Assembly (NCBI GenBank): GCA_000955785.1
Contig: JYOD01000006.1
Location: forward strand, 1-64,000
DNA length: 64,000 nucleotides
Source of the DNA: Burkholderiaceae bacterium 16
Lineage (GTDB): Bacteria > Pseudomonadota > Gammaproteobacteria > Burkholderiales > Burkholderiaceae
Reading direction: 5' to 3'
Below, in pieces: positions 59,086 to 64,000 of this stretch (position 1 is the stretch's first letter; every line of letters starts with the position of its first letter). The notes under the pieces were generated by a model, which saw only the letters and a list, made by a program, of their open reading frames with translations, had not been told where the DNA came from and ran no database searches. Both the position numbers and the translations under genes were made by a program.

Positions 59086-60009
59086 ATGCACTTTGATTTC
59101 GCCGACCTCCGGCTGTTCGCACGCATCGCCGAGGAGGAAAACCTGTCTCGTGGGGCGAAAAAGGCATTTTTGTCCCCTGCTGCGGCTAGTGCGAGACTTA
59201 AGGCACTGGAAGACCAGCTAGGAACCCGGCTCTTCTATCGCGAAAGCAAAGGGCTGGCCCTGACTCCCGCAGGTGAGCGGCTTCTTCGGCATGCGCGGGT
59301 CATCGAGCGCCAGTTCGAACACGTACGCAGCGACTTTGAGGAATTCTCCAAGGATTCAGTTGGCCATATACGCATCTTCGCAAATACGACCGCAGTCACG
59401 GAATTCATGCCCGAGGTGCTCGCCCACTTTATGGCAGAGCGGCCGGCGGTCACTGTGGACCTCCAAGAGCGCCAGACGCGAGACATTATTCGAGGGGTGT
59501 TGGACGCTAGCGCCGATTTGGGAATCATCTCTGGGCCGCTAAACTCGGAGGGTCTTGAGGTCGTCCATTTCAGTACGGACAAGCTGGTGTTGGTGACTCC
59601 CGCTCGGCATCCCCTGATGGAAAAGTCGAACGTTTCGCTTGTTGACACACTGGAGTATGTGCATGTAAGTATGCATGAAGGAAGTACACTTCACGCTTTC
59701 CTTACCGACCTCGTCCGAGACGAGCGGCGCAAGCTGCAAATTCGAATTCAGGTTCGTAGTTTTGAGGCCATGTGCCGGATGATAGAAGCCGGGGTTGGCA
59801 TTGGTATCCTTCCGCTATCGGCGACCCTTCGCCATCGCCGCACGATGAAGTTGGAAATCCTGGAACTCGACGAGCCTTGGGCCATACGCGAGCGCGTAGT
59901 GATTGCTCGGGAATTGGATGGGCTTCCTAGCTGCGCGAAGGCCCTCATTGACGAGCTTATCAAAGTCGCGGAGGCCGCGGGGGGCAGCCCGAGCGGAAGC
60001 GTTGCCTGA
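59086..60009 (+). CDS. LysR family transcriptional regulator
   Basis: A 307-residue LysR protein with an N-terminal winged helix (FADLRLFARIAEEENLSRGAKK, LSPAAASARLKALEDQLG) and an effector domain from HIRIFANTTAVTEFMPEVL. ATG at 59086 has AAGGAG upstream. It is divergent from the CoA-transferase/lyase/carboxylase operon and lies 220 bp from the ridA end, so it is the natural regulator of the block, with a pathway acid or CoA ester as likely inducer. Confidence 0.93.
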   Translation: MHFDFADLRLFARIAEEENLSRGAKKAFLSPAAASARLKALEDQLGTRLFYRESKGLALTPAGERLLRHARVIERQFEHVRSDFEEFSKDSVGHIRIFANTTAVTEFMPEVLAHFMAERPAVTVDLQERQTRDIIRGVLDASADLGIISGPLNSEGLEVVHFSTDKLVLVTPARHPLMEKSNVSLVDTLEYVHVSMHEGSTLHAFLTDLVRDERRKLQIRIQVRSFEAMCRMIEAGVGIGILPLSATLRHRRTMKLEILELDEPWAIRERVVIARELDGLPSCAKALIDELIKVAEAAGGSPSGSVA

Positions 60010-60192
60010 GGGGCTGGCCTCGCCTGATGGCAACACGCCAAGGCAACACTCCCTCTTCCGCTGACGCCCAACTAATAAACATCCATCGCGACAACACCGC
60101 GTTCATGAATGGCGCTTTGATGGCCCGTGAAGTATTCAAGGTTTGGAGGCTTTTATCTGGTAGGACTGACGGCACCTCGTTGCCCTAGTCCT

Positions 60193-60209
60193 GTCCCACG
60201 CCGTGGGAC
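60193..60209. terminator. short GC-rich hairpin downstream of ridA and lysR
   Basis: GTCCCACG and its complement are separated by one base, between the convergent lysR and ridA genes. There is no clear T-run, so it is a modest terminator candidate. Confidence 0.4.
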
Positions 60210-60229
60210 GCAAGACGAACGGAACATGC

Positions 60230-60691
60230 TCAATCACGAATCTGGATAATTGCCTCGATTTCAACCGTCATTCCATGGGGAAGGGAGCTCATACCAACCG
60301 CCGAGCGGGCGTGCAACCCTTTCTCCCCAAAGATACTCACCAGAAGGTCTGAGCAGCCATCGATGACCCAGGAATGATTCTTGAAACTCGGAGTAGCATG
60401 CACCATACCCAACAGTTTGACTATTGCCTCCACGCGACTCAGGTCCCCGAGAGCTAGCTTGATGCTCGCAAGCATGTTCAACGCCGTAAGCCGTGCATCC
60501 TCATACGCCGCCGACGCTTGTTCCAGCGAATCCAGTCGGCCTAGTCGATAGGTATTGTTGGGTAGACGAGGCCCATGGCCCGACAGGTAAAGCATGCTCC
60601 CGACCACCCGATAGGGGACGTATGTGCCATTGGGGGGTAAGGCCGCTGGGAGTTCCAGCCCAAGTTCCAGGAGTCTTTGTTCAGGACTCAT
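60230..60691 (-). CDS. RidA family protein
   Basis: A 153-residue Rid protein, longer than the roughly 130-residue housekeeping RidA and matching the subgroup that starts MSPEQRLLELGLELP. Conserved features are MLYLSGHGPRLPNN and the ligand-binding Arg in HARSAVGMSSLPHGMTVEIE. RidA enzymes hydrolyse reactive enamines and imines released by PLP-dependent dehydratases. Its ATG overlaps the dehydratase stop by four bases, so it probably clears the imine made by that enzyme. Confidence 0.92.
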   Translation of the reverse strand: MSPEQRLLELGLELPAALPPNGTYVPYRVVGSMLYLSGHGPRLPNNTYRLGRLDSLEQASAAYEDARLTALNMLASIKLALGDLSRVEAIVKLLGMVHATPSFKNHSWVIDGCSDLLVSIFGEKGLHARSAVGMSSLPHGMTVEIEAIIQIRD

Positions 60692-61683
60692 GAGTTGTTC
60701 CCCCCTGCGCTCCCAACTATTGCCGGCGTGTACACGCGAGCATCCACATTTCCGCCAGAGCAGATAACCACAACGTTCTTCCCAACCAGGTCGGCCTTCC
60801 TCGCCAACAGCGCCCCCAGCGAAGCTGCGCCACCAGGCTCGACGACGAGCTTCAGCAGGCGGAATGCCGTCGCTACAGCGCGCAACGCCTCATCGTCGTT
60901 CACGCTCAGCGCCTTCACATCGTGACGCAAGAGTACGCTGAGAGGTTTGGTGCCTGCAACCGGACCAGCAATGGCATCCATAACAGTTTTGGGGACTGAG
61001 CTGTTTTTTTCGGGAACGCCACTCACCAATGACAGCGCCATCTTCTCAATTCCGGCCGGCTCTACAATGTACGCTTGGACATTCGGCCACATTGCCTTCA
61101 CCGCCGTGATTACCCCCGACGAAAGGCCGCCGCCACTGCAGTTGACCAGGATGGCATCCGGCACTACCCCGCGCGCCTCCAGCTGCTCGCAAATCTCTAA
61201 TCCGGCGGTACCTTGCCCTGCCATGACGTCATAGTCATCGAACGGCGATATGAAGGTCAGTCCTCGCTCCTTCATGAGGTGGCGTGTTACGGCTTCGCGG
61301 TCCTCCGTTTGCGGGTCATACAAAACAATCTCCGCTCCCCACCAGCGGCAGCTCTCAATCTTGATTTCAGCCGCGGTTTTCGGCAATACAATGACGGCGG
61401 GGCATCCTATAAACTTGGCACCCGCGGCAACTCCCTGACCGTGGTTGCCAGCAGAAAATGTTATTACGCCTCTACTGAGTTCCTCTGCATTCAGAGTGAG
61501 CATCTTGTTCAACGCCCCCCTTATCTTGAAGGAACCTGTACGCTGCAGGGGCTCGGCCTTCACGTATACGTTGCAGCCACACACCTCATCCAGCATGGGC
61601 GATTCGATGATGGGGGTCCGAATAATATACCCAGACAAACGTTCTGCGGCAGCCCGTATGGCCGCGATATCGAATTTATTCAT
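60688..61683 (-). CDS. PLP-dependent threonine/serine dehydratase-like enzyme
   Basis: A 331-residue fold-type II enzyme related to threonine dehydratase, serine racemase and 3-hydroxyaspartate dehydratase. PLP Lys53 is in RTGSFKIRGAL, the substrate loop is FSAGNHGQGVA, the phosphate-binding glycine loop is NCSGGGLSSG, and the C-terminus has VVICSGGNVDARVY. No ACT regulatory domain is present, so it is the catabolic type. It would release ammonia and a 2-oxo acid from a hydroxy amino acid. It is co-translated with ridA and downstream of the amino-acid importer. Confidence 0.9.
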   Translation of the reverse strand: MNKFDIAAIRAAAERLSGYIIRTPIIESPMLDEVCGCNVYVKAEPLQRTGSFKIRGALNKMLTLNAEELSRGVITFSAGNHGQGVAAGAKFIGCPAVIVLPKTAAEIKIESCRWWGAEIVLYDPQTEDREAVTRHLMKERGLTFISPFDDYDVMAGQGTAGLEICEQLEARGVVPDAILVNCSGGGLSSGVITAVKAMWPNVQAYIVEPAGIEKMALSLVSGVPEKNSSVPKTVMDAIAGPVAGTKPLSVLLRHDVKALSVNDDEALRAVATAFRLLKLVVEPGGAASLGALLARKADLVGKNVVVICSGGNVDARVYTPAIVGSAGGNNS

Positions 61684-61741
61684 TCTACATGTTCAGATTG
61701 TTCAGCAAGATACGCTTAAAGCGCCAAGCCGATAAGGTAAA

Positions 61742-62500
61742 TCAATGGGTCCGCAGGTCGCTCAAAAACTTCTTGGCACGGTCACTCTGCGGGTTGGAAA
61801 AAAAAGTGTCTGGGTTACCACTCTCGACTAGGCAACCGTTGTCCATGAACCAAACACGGTCAGCGACCTCGCGTGCGAAGTTCATTTCGTGCGTGACGCA
61901 CATCATCGTCATCCCGTCCCGTGCAAGGCTCTTCATCACCTGCAGTACCTCGCCCACCATTTCCGGGTCCAGTGCGCTTGTTGGCTCGTCAAACAGCATG
62001 GCCGGCGGGTCCATAGCAAGTGCACGCGCAATGGCAACACGCTGTTGTTGCCCCCCAGAAAGCTGCCCGGGATAAGAGTCCGCCTTACTCGCCAAGCCGA
62101 CGCGTTCCAGCAATTGCGCGGCTCGTTGCCGAGCATCCGACTTCTTCTTCTTTTGAACAGACATCGGGGCAAGCATGATATTTTCCGCCACGGACAAGTG
62201 GGGAAACAGATTGAAGCTTTGAAAGACAAAACCAACGTGACTGCGGAACTTGTTGATGTCGAGTGCCGGCGAATTTACGTCCTGTCCACCAAACTCAATC
62301 GCCCCCTTCTGAATGTCCTCCAGGCGGTTTACTGTTCGAATCAGCGTCGACTTCCCCGAACCGGACGGGCCACATACAACAATCACCTCCCCCCGTGCAA
62401 CCTCGGCAGTTACGTCGTTGAGGGCGTGATAGCTTCCGTACCATTTGTTAACGCGTTTGAAATTAATCATGGGAATCTGAGATGCTGCACTGTTTTGCAT
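61742..62500 (-). CDS. amino-acid ABC transporter ATP-binding protein
   Basis: A 252-residue ATPase of the polar amino-acid importer family (GlnQ/GltL type). Walker A is GPSGSGKS (44-51), the signature is [15 protein letters not shown], Walker B is [12 protein letters not shown], and [13 protein letters not shown] is the Q-loop. ATG at 62500 follows GGAGG at eight bases. It is the last of three importer genes and lies 58 bp upstream of the dehydratase gene on the same strand, so all five genes are probably one operon. Confidence 0.95.
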   Translation of the reverse strand: MQNSAASQIPMINFKRVNKWYGSYHALNDVTAEVARGEVIVVCGPSGSGKSTLIRTVNRLEDIQKGAIEFGGQDVNSPALDINKFRSHVGFVFQSFNLFPHLSVAENIMLAPMSVQKKKKSDARQRAAQLLERVGLASKADSYPGQLSGGQQQRVAIARALAMDPPAMLFDEPTSALDPEMVGEVLQVMKSLARDGMTMMCVTHEMNFAREVADRVWFMDNGCLVESGNPDTFFSNPQSDRAKKFLSDLRTH

Positions 62501-62526
62501 TGAAAATACCTCCAATGACCGTTAGA

Positions 62527-63276
62527 TTAGTCAACGACGACTGCCGGTGACACCACTGATACGGAGGCAGCATCACGACGGACGCCCGTACGCTTGTTGG
62601 TGATGCGGCGCTCCACATAGCGCGCCAAAGATGTCAGTGCGAAGCCGAGCAAGAAATAGACCGCAGCAAGGATGAGGAACACCTCAAACGGCTTGGTGAG
62701 AAGTATGCCGTTCACCTGGTTTGCAGCAAAAGTCAGTTCATTGACGCTAATGACATAAGCAAGTGACGTGTCCTTGATGATGGAGACAAACTGGCTAATC
62801 ATCGAAGGAATCATGTTGTACAGTGCCTGGGGAAGGACCACCTTTCTCATTGTCTGCATATAGGAGAGGCCGACTGCACGAGCTGCTTCCGTCTGTCCCT
62901 TCGGCAAACCTTCTATGCCTGCACGAATGATTTCGGAGATATAGGCGCCCTCATAGATGACGAGTGTCACCAGCATCGTCGTGAATCCGCTCACTGTCCG
63001 CCCAATCAAGATGGGCACAAAGAAATACACCCAGAAGATGAACATGAGCAGTGGAACGCCACGGACGAGATACACAAGACAGACGGCAGGTTTGTTCATC
63101 CAACTCATGGAGGACACCCGGGCGAGCGCAACGAGAATCCCGAGCGGAAACGCCAGCACAAGACCGAGTAGGGACAGTAGCAGCGTAATAGCCAGCCCCC
63201 CGAGGGGGCCGTTAGGATACTGCCCCATGAGCAGAATCTCGCCGTTCTCGCGAAGAATTGAAATAATGGATTCCAC
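62527..63276 (-). CDS. amino-acid ABC transporter permease
   Basis: A 249-residue inner-membrane permease of the HisMQ/GlnP group with about five helices (LAITLLLSLLGLVLAFPLG at the start). The cytosolic coupling loop is EAARAVGLSYMQTMRKVVLPQA and the family segment YLVRGVPLLMFIFWVYF is present. It pairs with the second permease encoded three bases upstream. Confidence 0.95.
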   Translation of the reverse strand: MESIISILRENGEILLMGQYPNGPLGGLAITLLLSLLGLVLAFPLGILVALARVSSMSWMNKPAVCLVYLVRGVPLLMFIFWVYFFVPILIGRTVSGFTTMLVTLVIYEGAYISEIIRAGIEGLPKGQTEAARAVGLSYMQTMRKVVLPQALYNMIPSMISQFVSIIKDTSLAYVISVNELTFAANQVNGILLTKPFEVFLILAAVYFLLGFALTSLARYVERRITNKRTGVRRDAASVSVVSPAVVVD

Positions 63277-63279
63277 GGC

Positions 63280-63972
63280 TTACCTCGTCTTCAGTCGATA
63301 GTGGCGCTCAAAGGCAGAGCCGCCAGCCATGATTAGCAGAGAGACACCGAGGTACGCGATGGTTGCTAACAGATAGACCTCTACAGTGCGAAAAGTTGCG
63401 CTCTCAATCTCTCTCGTCACATAAGTTAGTTCCACCACCCCAATGGTCATGGCAAGGCTGGTGTTCTTGACGAGCAAGACGGTGTGGCTAATCATCGGGG
63501 GCAAAGCGATTCGTGCCGCCTGCGGCAGAATGACCTTCCGGCAAGCCTGGAGATAGGTCATACCCAGGGCGCGGGATGCCTCTAGCTGTGCCTTGGGTAT
63601 CGAGCGAATTCCACCCCGAAGGTCCTCCGATATATATGCCGCCATGCAAAGACCGATGGCTATGAAAGCGAAGACGAATTCGCTATTGTTCTTGTTGAAC
63701 CACGTCTGGACGGACTCCGGAAGCAATGTCGGAAGCCCAAAGTACCAGAGGAACACCTGCACCAGGATGGGCACGCTTTGGTGATACTCAACATAGGCAG
63801 CCACCGCCGCTTGCCCCCAACGATTGTTGCTTAATCGGACAACCGCCAGGACGGTTCCGAGCGCAATTGCAAGCAACCAGGAAAGGGCGGCTAGCTCTAG
63901 CCACGTGACAACTCCGGCTGCTATCAGGCGTGGATACTCGCCCTGTAAGAGTATTGAGAAATCCAACTTCAT
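63280..63972 (-). CDS. amino-acid ABC transporter permease
   Basis: A 230-residue inner-membrane permease of the GltJ/HisM type. The family segment YVEYHQSVPILVQVFLWYF and the coupling loop EASRALGMTYLQACRKVILPQA are present. It is the first gene of the importer visible in the window; the substrate-binding protein gene is not seen and probably lies just beyond base 64000. Confidence 0.95.
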   Translation of the reverse strand: MKLDFSILLQGEYPRLIAAGVVTWLELAALSWLLAIALGTVLAVVRLSNNRWGQAAVAAYVEYHQSVPILVQVFLWYFGLPTLLPESVQTWFNKNNSEFVFAFIAIGLCMAAYISEDLRGGIRSIPKAQLEASRALGMTYLQACRKVILPQAARIALPPMISHTVLLVKNTSLAMTIGVVELTYVTREIESATFRTVEVYLLATIAYLGVSLLIMAGGSAFERHYRLKTR

Positions 63973-64000
63973 AGGTGATGCGCCTAATGGGTGTTCGGGA

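Overview
The window reads as chromosome of a high-GC betaproteobacterium of the Burkholderiales, most likely Cupriavidus or a close relative. This is inferred from the gene families, codon use and gene arrangements; no rRNA or tRNA gene is present to settle it. The first 32 kb are orderly, GC-rich and densely packed. From about 32.5 to 48.6 kb the sequence is a patchwork of small genes, truncated genes and mobile-element debris. From 48.6 kb to the end it is orderly again but visibly less GC-rich, which fits an acquired catabolic block.

Region 1 (0-6 kb): an atypical OmpR-type response regulator, an aldo/keto reductase, a three-gene ABC/DUF3299 operon preceded by a perfect 13-bp inverted repeat resembling a Fur-family (Zur-like) operator, and a regulator with two TetR DNA-binding domains in one chain. 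Region 2 (6-23 kb): a five-gene dipeptide-type ABC importer and two acyl-CoA dehydrogenases on the minus strand. Facing them from a shared promoter region are two alpha/beta hydrolases, an MFS transporter, an acyl-CoA ligase, a thiolase and a FadB/FadJ-like fusion. Together these make a beta-oxidation-type catabolic unit for an unidentified ester, amide or acid. Region 3 (23-32 kb): a stand-alone lumazine synthase gene behind a well-formed FMN riboswitch, an LprI-like exported protein, VOC and DHFR-like enzymes, a two-gene unit (glycine-rich-domain-like protein plus a zinc-ribbon protein of unknown function) and a large CHASE/PAS/GAF/GGDEF/EAL protein.

Region 4 (32.5-48.6 kb): intact genes include a glutathione transferase, a LysR regulator, a second divergent Hfq, an acylphosphatase, a Crp/Fnr regulator and a set of small envelope or stress proteins (DUF3309, PRC-barrel, BON and low-complexity exported proteins). 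Between them lie remnants of ChaC, an RND adaptor, a tyrosine integrase, a diguanylate cyclase sensor, an alpha/beta hydrolase and the cyclic beta-1,2-glucan synthase NdvB. There is also an internally deleted IS5-type element that still has recognisable terminal repeats.

Region 5 (48.6-64 kb): acyl-CoA dehydrogenase, MaoC/FAS1-like hydratase, AraC-like regulator, frameshifted citrate-lyase-alpha-like CoA transferase, pyruvate carboxylase, CitE-like lyase, class III CoA transferase and a divergent LysR with a palindromic operator candidate. Next come a RidA protein overlapping a PLP-dependent dehydratase, and an amino-acid ABC importer that runs off the window. The CoA transferase, hydratase and lyase set matches the known itaconate route (itaconate, itaconyl-CoA, citramalyl-CoA, then acetyl-CoA and pyruvate). 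Pyruvate carboxylase would feed the pyruvate into oxaloacetate. The coupling to an amino-acid importer and dehydratase is the most unusual part and may define a variant substrate.
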